The notes under the pieces: model-generated
Databases searched by the model: none
What the model was told of the DNA's origin: nothing
Seen by the model: the letters and a program-made list of their open reading frames with translations, nothing else
Translations under genes and position numbers: made by a program
Shown: positions 34,665 through 46,499 of the stretch, one piece after another
Position numbering within the stretch: the first letter of the stretch is position 1
How the letters are laid out: each line of letters starts with the position of its first letter
Assembly: GCA_037975125.1 (NCBI GenBank)
Contig: CM075857.1
Span: forward strand, 41,780,436 to 41,844,435
DNA: 64,000 bases
Direction: 5' to 3'
Origin: Latrodectus hesperus
Lineage: Eukaryota; Arthropoda; Arachnida; Araneae; Theridiidae

Positions 34665-34870
34665 ATGCAAAGCCTAACTATGGCACGGGCATACAGAGCA
34701 GTTGCTCTTTGTACCCATATCAGAGGGGATCCCCAAATCGAATAGAAAGTTTATTTTACGTTTCTTTCTATAGCGAACTTTTTTGATCACAACTATCAGT
34801 ACAGTGTAAAATCTTTCAGTTTTATGTTAACTTCTGCTATCGTATAAAATAATCTGTATATACTAGAGGG
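34665..34870 (+). repeat. hAT/ZMYM-like terminal repeat fragment
   Basis: GCAGTTGCTCTTTGTACCC, CATATCAGAGGGGATCCCC and AAATCGAATAGAAAGTTTAT match the fragments at 21860 and 47415. No coding sequence. Confidence 0.55.
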
Positions 34871-35239
34871 CTCTGCTTACGTCATCAAAGCGATTTCTGT
34901 TCCTACTTACCAAAAATTAGTCCTTATAAAGTATTTTTCAGTAGTGAAAAATATAATTTGGGAAAATGAATAATTAATTTGCAAGAGATATATTGTAGAG
35001 TACTTGTAAATAACATATACCATTAAAAGACTAATTAATTTGCATTTTTGCTTTATTTTTTTATTTTAAAACTACAGATAAATTCTAATTTATAAGAACT
35101 AAATGTTAAATTATAGTGTTGAGAGAGGACCAGGAAAAAATTAATTGAAGGCAATGACTATTCCTATGAAGAAATGAATGAATATTGTCAAAAACATATG
35201 TTCGAATTTTATAATAAAGAAACAAACACATTTTCATTT

Positions 35240-35664
35240 ATTATTGTTATTTCTTTATTTAATCGGGGAAAAAATTTATACATGAAGTGAATGCAAGTTA
35301 ACGAATTTTTCTTCTGCCAGGGGTGTCTTTGTTGATTCGAGAATGTCCTGTGTTAAGCACCAAGGCTGCAGGGGTGACACTTCAAACACACTCCTGCGGC
35401 GCTAGTACTTAGGACAGGGACATCGTGTCACAATTATGTCCATTTAACCTGCAACAGAAATATGTTTCATTTTCGACACAACTATATGCAACACACAATA
35501 TAACATATATTCAAATATATAATTGTAGAGGCGAATATTCTACATAAGAATTGCTTATTAGAACAAGTTTAAAACACAACATTTTTTTATTCTTTTCATC
35601 AACGCGTCAACAAAACAATTTATAATAATAAAAAACTCTTAACAGTTCCTTTTATCAACAGACT
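35240..35664. other. Possible LTR/3' region of the BEL-like relic
   Basis: A less AT-rich stretch (about 35320-35430) followed by AT-rich DNA, just beyond the short LINE copy. On the minus strand it would lie 3' of the BEL/Pao integrase relic, where a 3' LTR would be. This is inference from position, and no matching LTR was found. Confidence 0.3.
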
Positions 35665-35676
35665 GACGGTTAACCC

Positions 35677-36468
35677 TCCTGGGGCCTGAGCAGCTACCAG
35701 GCGCGTCGGCAAGTGGTGGATCACTGAACGTCCTGTAGGAATGACAGGATAGCCTTGAATATAGAATCAGAGGGCGCGAACCAGCTCCCGTAAACCCTGG
35801 TGTTATGCGATCCGTGCCTAGGGCTAATTGGCACCGCGGTATCGGTGTCTTAACGGAGCCTCTAGTTGCCTGGCAAACTTCTAGAGTAATTTGCCTTGCC
35901 CAGTATCTCAGGCAATGCTGGGGGGACTTATATTACCTGAGCTTATAAATTGTTATCTTGTGGCTGAAAAGACACAAGAAATAACAAACCTTTCTGCATC
36001 TGCAAGTGATGCCTCTGAAGTAGACCTTACTGAAAAAGACAAGGGAACTCAGAGGCAATCTAGTAAGGGGCAGTAATGAATCCTTCACTTGAGGCAGAAA
36101 TGACCTTCAAACCATCTTCTTCTGGTGAAAGTCAGGAAGCTATCCCTAGTATGACTGACTCTCTGACCAGGTGGGACTGTTTCAGCAAGACCCTATCTGC
36201 TGGAAATGTCATACGCAAGAGGAAACGGCAGAGCATATCATTTACGAATGCGAGGCTCTTGCCCTCCCTAGATTAACCTCTTTAGGCATCATCCATACTA
36301 GAGAGTTACACCTAGACTCCATTAAAGGGTTATCGGACTTTATTAATAAAGTGGGTGACCCGAGCAACTGGAACTAGGAAACATTGGGTTTGGAGTTAAT
36401 GGTACAAACTGCTGATAAAAGCAGAGGTGTCCAATGACATACAAACCCAATTCTAAGAAGAAGAAGAA
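35677..36468 (+). mobile_element. Short LINE derivative, copy 1
   Basis: A 792-bp element with a perfect 12-bp target duplication GACGGTTAACCC (35665-35676 and 36469-36480) and an AAG-repeat tail. The 5' leader begins TCCTGGGGCCTGAGCAG. A coding part follows (EKTQEITNLSASASDASEVD), then ESQEAIPSMTDSLTR. The remaining frame is MGLFQQDPICWKCHTQEETA, then EHIIYECEALALPRL. The last two blocks are the zinc-knuckle-like C-terminus of jockey/R1-type LINE ORF2 proteins. Compared with copy 2 it lacks 122 bp after SLTR, which breaks the frame. Confidence 0.85.
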
Positions 36469-36480
36469 GACGGTTAACCC

Positions 36481-38000
36481 CTCTTTGAAATATATATAGG
36501 TGTAAAGTATAATAAAATTAATATGATCATTAAATATGTATGCATGAATCACAGGAGAGAAGAATTATCACAATTTTACACATGGTTATCACCAACTGGC
36601 AAAATACAAATATTAAAAATACTTCTTTTGTAAGTGTCTGTAACTATTTTTACTCCCACAATTTTTTCAACTTGCTATCTCTTCTAGGTATAACGTTGCT
36701 TATTCTATCTATTTTCCAGTGCATTTTTCTTTAAGACAACCATACTTGACAGTGCGCTACCATTATCAACTTGGCATTTAAATCCTTGTTGTAAATTGGC
36801 AAGGAAATCACGTGATCATTTTTCCCCATACAGTCTGAGATACTTTGGTTGCTAACTGCCAACAGGTCAAACGATTGTTTGGAATCTCAGACACATCTCT
36901 GATTGAGGCATGACATTCAATGATCTACAAATTAAAAAGTGGCCACTTGTCAAAGCCAAAATTCATTTAGATCAGAGGATAATAAGTTTAAAGGGTGACT
37001 ATTTAACATAGCCTCTATTTCAGCTATTATTGTAAGAAATTCTTCTCAGATAAGCTCATATTCTCCTACACATTTTAAATGGTGCTTAAAGCTCTTGACA
37101 CCCGCTTTCTACAATCTTTCAACTTTAGGAGATTGAAGAGGAATAAAACCCCACGAAATGCCATGAAAAGACAAATAGTCACTCACTGGTTCTTGTTTGA
37201 ATAAGGAAAGAATTCTTTTTTTCTATCTCCGATGCAGAGCCAGAAAAGTTCTTTGCACTGTCTGAGAGTAATTGTGAAGGTAAATCTTGTTGACTTTTTC
37301 AAATAAATTAATAGTTCCTCAGCTGTTAAATCACTTAATACCTCGAGATGTATAGGTTTAGTAACTAAACATACAAATATACAAATCAAAACCTCTTGGT
37401 ATACATTTTTTCTCTGATTTTTAAACTTTATCAAAAAGTGACCACTCCTATCTGATGCAGTTTCGAGAAAATGGAAGACTCACCATTATTCTTACTTTAA
37501 GGGTGTGCCATCATCTGAGTGTTTCCCTGGATTCGCCTTAATGAATGCAACAATTGTGTACAATACGCCATGTCATATCTCAGACACTTAAGGTCCAATA
37601 TTTTTGAAGTAGACTATGTATAATAATGTTTGAGGCCCACGATGTAAATTTTTGAGATGATAATACCTAAAAATCATTCCAGACCATTTGTGACCCCTTG
37701 GCAACAAGATAAGGTGTTTTGTATCTAGGGGTAGGTTAGTTCCTGAGTCATCCATCAACTCGAATGAGATTAGTAAGCGAAACTAGAGAGATTTGACTCT
37801 CTTACAGGTCTTTAATCTGCTTAACTATTTAGAGAAGTGTTGGATCTGTACAACCTTTAAAATAAACTTTTCTGCTCTCTCCAGTTAACCACCACATGAA
37901 CTCTGCCTTTTCAATTATCAATAAATATAAATACAAAAGCAAACAATCTGTTAATGTAAAGTCTTCAGTACCATTTAGAATATCATAATCGACGTGCAAA
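36481..38000 (-). pseudogene. BEL/Pao retrotransposon integrase relic
   Basis: Read on the minus strand from about 37750 to 36600. The HHCC-like spacer (RYYHLKNLHRGPQTLL) comes first, then the core at 37434-37183 (LICIFVCLVTKPIHLEVLSD, the region of the first catalytic Asp, which is not kept). Next is a Gly/Phe-rich block corresponding to LSFHGISWGFIP. Near 36890 RLTCWQLATKVSQTVW matches the C-terminal segment. Frameshifts and stops are frequent. Reverse transcriptase is not convincing upstream, and the 5' part is lost. Confidence 0.75.
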
Positions 38001-38938
38001 TACTTTTTTGCAAACTACCACAAGAAATCGCACTTTTAACTAATCTCCTTAGCAATTTTAACTAATACATTTTTCTGCAAACTCGATAATGATAAATTTG
38101 CCATTAAACGGTGTAGTTAAATAACAATCAACAAAATTAACAGAAGTTGTTTCATTCACGGACAGGATAAAACTCAATAATTAACACAGTTAACTTTTTT
38201 TTTATAATTTAAAGTCACACTGATATTTTAATTCATCTCGTCAAATTATGTAGATAGTTATTCCTATTTTATAACCAAGACCTCTAAAATTTTATTAATG
38301 AAACAATGTAAAGAGCAATAAGAACATTCTACATTTTGTGTAATAATATAAAAATATGGATGCTTTAAATTTGGTCTAGTATATTATTTCTCGATTTAGT
38401 AACAAACTTCCTTTAATATGATTCAATTCAAAATTAAGGTAGTGAAGAAGATATATGATAGTTTGAACTCGCTAATTTATATGTATTTGGTTGAAGCAGA
38501 CATTATGTACTTTAAAATGACTCAATTTAAAATTAATAAGAAGCTTTTAATCTTCATTTTAAAAAACTTATTAAGAAATACGATTACACTTAGAATAAAG
38601 ATTCAAAAAGTGTCTTTATTTAAATAAAAATTTATTTTTGGGTTTCATTAACTTAAAACTAGGTGTATTTTAGGAGTATTCAAATTTTCATCCGAACTTT
38701 TGAAAAAATGGAGACGATTTGATGCCAAATCAGTTTGTATTAATTAAACTTTATACTATACATCAGTTAAACAGAAATTTCTGATGGGAAGAAAATAGGC
38801 AAAACATTATTAGTCAGAAAAAAAATTTGTTAATAGCAATAGTTAAAAAACTTTGGATGTGGCAGAAATTGTGCAGAACTAGCGAGAAATGATAAATAAG
38901 TTTCTGCTAAATTGAACTCACTATAAAAAAGAATATTA
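38001..38938. other. Unassigned AT-rich DNA
   Basis: It should contain the 5' end of the Tc1-like copy that starts coding at 38941, but I cannot see its terminal repeat. Otherwise nothing recognised. Confidence 0.5.
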
Positions 38939-38940
38939 GT

Positions 38941-40093
38941 ATGCCTCGTAGAAAACTGCGATCATTTTTTGATCGAGTATAGGACTTCGACAGAGGAAGT
39001 ACAGTGGCCTACCGAGATAGTGGATTTCAGGGAAATCGGTAGTCGTGTTGGACGAAACCAAACAACTGTAATGCGGATCGTTAGATGCAAGAGGGTACGA
39101 CGGACCGACGCGTATTCGATTGCATCCACCTCAGTGCACCACTTCACGTGATGACAGGCACATTGTGGGCATGGCAGCAGTGGATCATTCAGCCATATCA
39201 CGAACCATAGTACAACACATTCAATCTGTAACGCATCATCGTGTCGGCACGTACCATTCGATGCCGTTTACAGCAGAGTGGTCTGTCCGCAAGACGTCCA
39301 TGGCTTCGTCTACCTTTAACGCAGAACCACAGACGTCTTAGAATCCAATGGTGCGATAAAGAAGGACGTGGAACGCAGAATGGAATGAAACTGTATTTAT
39401 TGACGAGTCACGCTTCTGTCTGCAACACCATGATGGTCGCATTCGAGTCTGGAGACACCGCGGAGGGAGGATGCTGAACAGCTGCGTCATGCACCGTCAC
39501 ACTGGTCTTGCACCGCGTATTATGGCATGGGGCGGTATTGCTTATCACTCATAGTTTACTAGTATGCATTGCCGGTGCTTTAAACAACCAGCGTTACATC
39601 TCAAAGGTGTTGGAGCCAGTTGTTCTTCTTTACCTTCAGGTCTTGTCCACAGCCATATTTCAACAGGATAATGTTAATACACGTGACACGCATTATTCAA
39701 GAGTTCGTCAATCTCCAGATTAAATTGCTTCCCTGACCGGCTTTTTCACCGATAGAAAACATGTGATCCATGATTGCTCAACGATTGACCCAGATTACAT
39801 CTCCAGCTGCCACACCAGATCAACTTTGGCAATTTGGGGAAGCTGCTTTTTTTTGTCTGTTGTTCCCCAAGAACACATCCAACGCTTCTTTGAATCAATG
39901 CCGAGGCGTGTGGCAGCGGTGGTCGTTAACAATGGCTGCTACTCTGGCAACTGATTTTTGGTAGGAACCACACTTTACAGAAGTCTATAAATTGAATCAT
40001 TGTATACTTGGTCAACATGCTATCTACAAAATAAATTTTGTTGTAATATGTCTTATCTTTCTTGGTGTTGCAATTTGGGTGGCCAGCAGTGTA
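38941..40093 (+). mobile_element. Tc1-like transposon relic (lineage B), copy 1
   Basis: The transposase starts MPRRKLRSFFDRV and then breaks. Legible blocks follow in shifting frames: VSARTIRCRLQQSGLSARRP (39241-39300), LRIQWCDKEGRGTQN, LLTSHASVC (where WNEVVFTDESRFC-like sequence with the first Asp should be), IFQQDNVNTRDTH (second Asp kept, 39655-39690) and SMPRRVAAVVVNNG (39895). The third catalytic residue region is not readable. The 3' terminal repeat reads GTTGCAATTTGGGTGGCCAG and ends at about 40093. Confidence 0.85.
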
Positions 40094-40746
40094 GTTAATT
40101 GGATTTAAGCAAATTTAATGATAAGATTATATCTCATTAGGAATATAAAAAAATGTTCCTATTGTTATTCAATGTGCTTTCAACCATATAGACTAATATT
40201 TAATAGTAACTGCTTATAGATGCACAAAACAGGAATCCACATTTCTGATTAAAGTTAATAGCGATAAAGAGATAAGCATTTGAAGTAATTTTATCATCAT
40301 TCATATATATAATCACAAATAATATTCACACCATTTTCATTATAGCTGACAAAAATATTCAGATAATTAGGTTAAAAGCAATATACAAAAGTTTTAAAAA
40401 AGAAAAATATATAGGCTTGCTTCATTGTATTTTATGTAAGTGATAAACAGGAAAATTAGAAATGGAATGAATTTTAAATGTTAACAATAAACAATTAAAT
40501 CGGTTTAAAAATCATTATATTTAAATTTATATCATTCTTACTAAGACATTTTGAAAAACCATAAAGAGAAAAGTTTATTGCTCGATTTAAATGAAATCAT
40601 TAAAAATATTTTTTAATTTAACAAAACAAAAAAAAAAAAATTCGAGGATTGCGCCAAAGATTTATTCTGAAAATAAACATTTTTGTATGTACATATTGTA
40701 ACAATGTGATTGGAAAAATTATACAAAAAAGCAATGCATTGAAAGT
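40094..40746. other. Unassigned AT-rich DNA
   Basis: Nothing recognised between the Tc1-like relic and the second short LINE copy. Confidence 0.6.
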
Positions 40747-40759
40747 ATATACAAAAGTA

Positions 40760-41668
40760 CCTGGGGCTTGAGCAGCTACCAGGCGCGTCGGCAGGTGGTG
40801 AATAGCCGAAAGTCCTGTAGAAATGACAGGATAGCCTTGAATATAGAATCAGACGCCGTGAACCAGCTCCCATAAACCCTGGTGTTATGCGACCCATGCC
40901 TAGGGTTATTTAGTAATGGTGTCTTAACGGAGCCTCTAGTTGCCTGGCGAATTTCTAGAGTAATTTGCCATGCCCAGTAGCTCATGCAATGCTGGGTGAA
41001 CTGTCATATTACCTGAGCTTATTAATTGTTATCTTGTGGCTGAAAAGACACAAGAAATAACAAACCTTTCTGCATTTGCAGGTGAAGCCTTTGAAGTAGA
41101 CCTTGCTGAAAAAGACAAGGGAACTCAGAGGAATTCTAGTGAAGGGGCAGCAATGAATCCTTTACAGGAGATAAAAGTGACCTCCAAACAATATTCTTCT
41201 GGTGAAAGTCAGGAAGCTATCGCTAGCATGATTGACTCTCTGACTAGAATCATCTGTGGATCATCAGTGAGGATTGCCCCTGAAATTCTAAGATGCTCTA
41301 GACAGAAGATACGTTTAATCGTAGTCTTCATAACTGGGCACTACTATTTCAGAAAACAGCTCCATAAAATGGGACTGTTTCAGCAAGATTCTATCTGCAG
41401 GAAATGTTATACACAAGAGGAAACGGCCAAGCATATCATTTACGAATGCGAGGCTCTTGCCCTCCCTAGATTAACTTCTTTAGGCATTATCCATACTAGA
41501 GAGTTACACCTAGACTCCATTAAAGGGTTATATCGGACTTTATTAATAAAGTGGGTTACCCGAGTAACTGGAACTAGGAAACATTGGGTTTGGAGTTAAT
41601 GGTACAAAGTGCTGATTAAAACAGAGATGCCAATGACATACAAACCCAACCTTAAGAAGAAAAAGAAG
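40760..41668 (+). mobile_element. Short LINE derivative, copy 2, with a 187-codon open frame
   Basis: A 909-bp element flanked by ATATACAAAAGTA (40747-40759) and ATATAAAAGTA (41669-41679), a target duplication with a small indel, and ending in an AAG-rich tail. One frame stays open from 41036 to 41599. It has no ATG at its left edge (a GTG codon stands there), and the first in-frame ATG is at 41152. The N-terminal half is Glu/Ser-rich (KTQEITNLSAFAGEAFEVD, GESQEAIASMIDSLTR). It then passes directly into FITGHYYFRKQLHKMGLFQQ and the Cys-His motif ICRKCYTQEETAKHIIYECE, the end of a jockey/R1-type ORF2. Endonuclease and reverse transcriptase are absent, so it depends on another LINE. Confidence 0.85.
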
Positions 41669-42000
41669 ATATAAAAGTAACAGTGGGCTAGTTCAGATTT
41701 GTGAAACTAGTCCATGCTGTATTAACAGAATATTTTTACTTTCGCACATTTTGGGAATTTTCATAATTTTACGCGTAAAAGTTACAGAAATCCAATTTGA
41801 AGCAGTTTTTGGAATGGTAAGATTTATAATTCGGTGATAGGAAACCATGTACTTTGCTGATCCGAAACAAACAAATTTCACATTCACAATTAAGTGCAAA
41901 TTCATTTTCCATAAATAGTGCGAAACTATTTGTAGCAAATGAATTATACACAGAGAAATTTTAATCCACTTTTATAAAGTATCATTTATATGAGATTATA

Positions 42001-42620
42001 CAGTATAACTCCAATTATATGAACTTTGTCTATCCGAATCACTTTCAAAATTTCAGGAAAATAAATTAGACTGAAGAAGAGAAGGAGAACAAGAGACAGA
42101 AAATCTCAAGAAATTAAAAAAGTAATAAAAAGAAGAATCACGTGTTACTTGAGGATCTCAGAAATACTCTTTTGACAGTTCAAGGATGATAAGTAGATCG
42201 TGTTCAAGATATGAGTCAGATATTCTGGATTTCATATGGCAAATGATGGTCAACTTATTGAATGTGTTGAGGATGAAGATGACCTTAATGTCCAAGTTGA
42301 AGCAGATTCGGGACCAACGAGTGAAACATTTGTCGCTTTGAAACTACGTTTAAGTGTCAATCCGAGTGTTGCCACATGCAACTTCGCTCAGACAAGCGGA
42401 TGTGCAACTTGGCTGCCCGAAGACATATGATGGCAGTTAAACAGTTATCTCTTACCGAGATGTTTAGCAAGAAACGTGATTTTCATTTACAGCACTGTAG
42501 ATACATACTGTATTAATGGACAGCAATTTTAAGTACCTTATCATGTAAAATTGTTTCTTTATTTAATTGATTAAAAGTTCTTTAAAAATATGAATAGTTT
42601 TCTCCCATTCTTAACATACA
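42001..42620 (+). mobile_element. Tigger/pogo-like element, second copy
   Basis: It begins CAGTATAACTCCAATTATAT, followed by TATCCGAATCACTTTC, and matches the pieces at 21651, 25685 and 29983 in order. A 64-codon frame at 42236-42430 (VEDEDDLNVQVEADSG) may come from the acidic C-terminal region of the transposase. The catalytic domain is absent. It runs into the gypsy relic near 42620 without its 3' terminal repeat. Confidence 0.7.
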
Positions 42621-44728
42621 AGAAGTTGAAATTGCCTGGATCATTAAGGATCCCTTACTTACGAGGCATCTTGATATCTGATATTGCAGTTTTAATCATT
42701 CGAAAACCTGAAGAAACACAAGACTATATTAAGATAAAGAAAATATTACTAAAAAATTTAAATTTTCTAGAGACCGACATCTCTTTGTACAATACAAGAA
42801 AGACCCAGAGAAACCATGGAGAGACTTCTTTAACCTGTCTAGCTATTTCGACGCCTGGATAGAAGAATTTAAGGTCCATGACTTTGAAAAGTTGAAACCT
42901 TTCATTACAGGCCAAATCGAGAAGAAAGCTCCCTCTGACGTTAAAAACATTTTATCGATATTTGGTCGGGATTATTTCGCCGGTTAATCTTGTTCAAAAA
43001 CTAGATGCTTACGAAATGTCTGGTGTGGTATGAAGAAACTCCTTCTAGTTGTACATCAAAACAAACAGTTTCCACCAAAACACCCAACTCAAGAACGAAA
43101 ACCTCGATATGAAAGGAATAAAAATATTAAGATTGAGCAAGCGAAGTCACATACATTGGATGTGGCAGTCCAGAGGTCATTAGACCTAAATGTCCAACCT
43201 GTTAGGGAAAAGAAAAGAAAATTTCTGCTACTTTCAGAAGTGTTGTTCTTCAATCGGTTTTTTCTTATACTCTTCCACGTATACATAATCTACTTCAAGA
43301 AACTAAACAAACTCGTTATATGTCGACCATCGATCTTAAAGTTGGTTTGCAGCAAGTGAATGTGACTGCTGTGGACAGAGGCAAAATTGCTTTTATTTAT
43401 CATTTCGTAAAATAAAGATCAGTTTCATACGAATGCGGCTTAGGGTTGAAAAATGGCGCAGTTATCCTTCAGATACTGATAGAAAATATGTGAAGTAGGC
43501 TTGGTGGCACGTTTCTTCGCTCCTAACTTTAATGATATTATAGTGTTATCGGAATCGTTTTAACAATACTAGGAAAATTTTAGAGACATTTTCCAACGAC
43601 TTGAATTATTCAAACTGCTTACAGAGAAAAATGCAATCAAAAATTAAATATCTTACACAATATGTTACCCCTGAAGGATGCAGGCTGATCCTGATAAAAC
43701 TGTTGTTATCCAAAACATGCCTGAACCCAAGACTGCTAAGCAAGTGCAGTTTTTTTCTACAGACTTGTTCTTGGTAATAGAGGTTCATCCCAAACCTTAT
43801 TGAAATAGCCAGACCTCATAATACCTTAACTAAGAAGTCCTCTTCTTGGAGCAGAAAAGAACAAGAGAAAGTTTCGTTCAACAGTTGAAGACATTGCTTA
43901 CTTCATCATTTGTCCTTAATCAATTTGTTCTGACTAAACCAAATATCTTGCGTACTGATGGAAATGGACATGCTGTATATGTAGTGTCCTCTTTCAAGGA
44001 AAAACCTTGGAAGATCAACATCCCATTGAAAATGTAAGCCGTTTACAAACAAGTGACGAGCAAAACTATACAACTACAGAGAATTAAGCCCTTGTAGTTG
44101 TTTGGGCTTTGGAAAAATTCAGACCCTTAATACAGACTCATTCGCATCCTTAATGATGTTACGAACGACTTTCTCAGTATCATCAAAAACAACTTTGTCG
44201 CTAAAATGACGTTTTATCTAAAAAGGCTGGAAAAATTCACATCCGAAGCCAGGGAGATCTTTTCAAAACAGCAAAATAAAAGTAAGACTTATGCGGATCA
44301 AAGAAGTAGTTCAGATCCTGCATATATATCGAGATTTTTTGTTTGGGTTTTATGAAATAAAATGTAAGTAATAAAAATGTGGTCATAACGGTAAGATTTT
44401 TACCTCGCCGCGATGGACCATTTGACACCGTTACACAAAAGTCCTCTGAAAACCCATTCTGTGGCAAACACAGAGTTTCGAAATATACCAATAGCAGCAT
44501 TCCGTACTTCGGTATTGACTTCCTTTTAATCGGAGAAATCAAAGCTTTAATTGATGAAGTAAAACTTCAGCGATTAAAGCTTTGCGCAGAAGAAGTCGCC
44601 CAATAAAAATTAGCAGACCTGAATCTCCCACTGCTGCCGTTCAAGGCTCATGTTCCAGGCCAAGATATTCAAGGAAAACTACTCTTGATAACTCCTGGTT
44701 GGCACGTGTTTGGAGTTAGAGGGGGAGA
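42621..44728 (+). pseudogene. Ty3/gypsy retrotransposon, collapsed gag-pol
   Basis: A gag-like part (42770-42958: QYKKDPEKPWRDFFN, YFDAWIEEFKVHDFEKL) is followed with little between by reverse transcriptase: TRYMSTIDLKVGLQQVNVTA at 43315-43375, the position of the first RT Asp. QADPDKTVVIQNMPEPKTAK is at about 43682-43740 after frame changes, and the tether/RNase H start is at 43850-44110 (EQKRTRESFVQQLKTL, ILRTDGNGHAVYVV). The RT YxDD box is not readable. Integrase survives only as its C-terminus near 44210-44450 (FYLKRLEKFTSEAREIF, FLPRRDGPF). Large deletions and many stops show that it is dead. Confidence 0.82.
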
Positions 44729-45051
44729 CTGTTACAGATGTAAAATATCTCTACTTACAGAACTGATAAGAGATGGCGTTAGCGCCCAGTAGAGAGCACT
44801 TAAAAAATACAATATAATAATAAAGAGAAGACGTAAAGAAAAGGATGTCAAACCATCTGGTTCACATAAATAACTTTGTTTATTATTAGTTCCGGACTGG
44901 TAATAACTTTGTTTTAATATCATTGTATATTTTCTTTTGCAACTGGATGAAATCCTTTTAATTATGTTTAATAGCATAATAAATGTGTGTGCGCGTGTGT
45001 GTTTTCTCTCTCTCTTCTAATATTCTAACTTCCATTTCCTTACGTCTCACA
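44729..45051 (+). mobile_element. Probable 3' LTR of the gypsy relic
   Basis: The pol remnant ends in LARVW...RG and directly meets TGTTACAGATGTAAAATATC, a normal LTR start (TG). The stretch has AATAAA signals and a (TG)n tract near 44987. The end TCTCACA near 45051 is a guess. No 5' LTR is present in the window for comparison. Confidence 0.55.
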
Positions 45052-46107
45052 ATTTTGTTATTTTTCCGCTGAGATCATTTTTTAATGAAAACAAATATTT
45101 TTTAAAATTAACAGATTACTCATTTCAAAATAAACTGAATTGATATCTCCACATAAATATCGTAAATTCTTATTTTGCAAAATGTTATGTATATAAGATA
45201 CCGAATTTAAATAGATTTTTATATATTTTGAAAATAGAATCAAATTAACAAGTTTTTAGTCTTATACCAGCTATATAAGAGCTTTAAAAATAACCAACCC
45301 TTCTGCGTGATTTTTATAAGTTTTTTTTTGTGGATACAGAAATTTATTTCCCTATTTATTTATAAATAAATATAAGTGATTAGTTAAAATAAAAATTATT
45401 TATTGCATTCAGTAAATTTCTAAAGCATTAAATTTCGAAAAAAATTTATTTAAAATTTCATTTTTCATTTTTTTAAAATGACTACGAAATATTTACCTTA
45501 AGTTCACCAAATCTCATTTTATTTTTGACTGAAGTTGTCAAAAAGTATTTCTAAGAGCCACCAAAACAGCATATGGAAAGTGAATATAAGATCATTCCAA
45601 TAGTGATGGGGCACATATAGCAAAAGAGATCAAATCATTCGAAGTGAACTATTAATTCTTGTTCCAATTTTCACCATTACAGCCTTTCATTACAATCTTT
45701 GTCAGGAATTGTTTGACTTTCAGAATTCCAACATGAAACTGAAACGAAAAATAGAATGTAGTTAATAAATATTAATGCATAAATATATTACAATAATCAC
45801 ATTTTAATTTAGAATTTTTATATGTGGAAAAAGGTTGCGTTTTCTCTTGTTTTAAAAATACTTTATAGCATTTTCACACATGATACAATATTGATCATGA
45901 AATAAATATAACAAAATGCTTCTATGAGAGTGAAATAATTAGCTCAATTTAAATGCTGCATTAAATTTTTTTAAATCATATAAAAACATTTTTTTATTGC
46001 TGAATTATTGTTATTTAAATACAAGATTGTAAATGTATGAAGAATCTGGGCAGAATAATAAAACTAATTAAAATAAATGAACAAAATGTTTACATTTAAC
46101 AGATCAA
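45052..46107. other. Unassigned AT-rich DNA
   Basis: Nothing recognised. Confidence 0.6.
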
Positions 46108-46118
46108 ACTGTTTTAAT

Positions 46119-46488
46119 GGGGTCGTGGGCATCGGTCTTCTGTCCAGAAGGGCGGAGTTCGATTCCCAATGCCGCCAAAGACCCACCGAATACATGCGAT
46201 ATACGTGTTCGTTAAATCTGTGGAATGGTAAGTCCTGTAGTCGCTCGTTAAACAGTTACCATGGATGTAATGGTCTGGAGAAAATTTTCTCCCTTCCAGG
46301 TCAATGTCAAAATGGAGGGAGTGGATCCACTGGTGGTGCCATCTATCGGAGGAGTCTTAGAGGAAAGACATACTTTCAATTTCGTGGTGCTCTGGTTAGA
46401 CGAAAGACTAACCCTACTGACTTAAACTCGCATAGCCGACTACATAGAGAGCTTGGTTTGTTCAAGTGTCATAAGCAACAATAACAAC
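46119..46488 (+). mobile_element. tRNA-derived SINE, family 3
   Basis: The head is GGTCGTGGGCATCGGTCTTC with the B box GGAGTTCGATTCC, and the 370-bp body ends AAGCAACAATAACAAC. A perfect 11-bp target duplication ACTGTTTTAAT lies at 46108-46118 and 46489-46499. The 135-codon frame that covers it is not a gene. Confidence 0.88.
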
Positions 46489-46499
46489 ACTGTTTTAAT

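Noticed and set aside
41036..41151. Start codon for the fused LINE frame at 41036
   Set aside because: The codon there is GTG, not ATG, so the open frame is real but its translation start is unknown.
46077..46484. 135-codon open frame on the + strand
   Set aside because: It lies over a tRNA-derived SINE with a B box and an 11-bp target duplication, and the frame starts outside the element. It has no domain.
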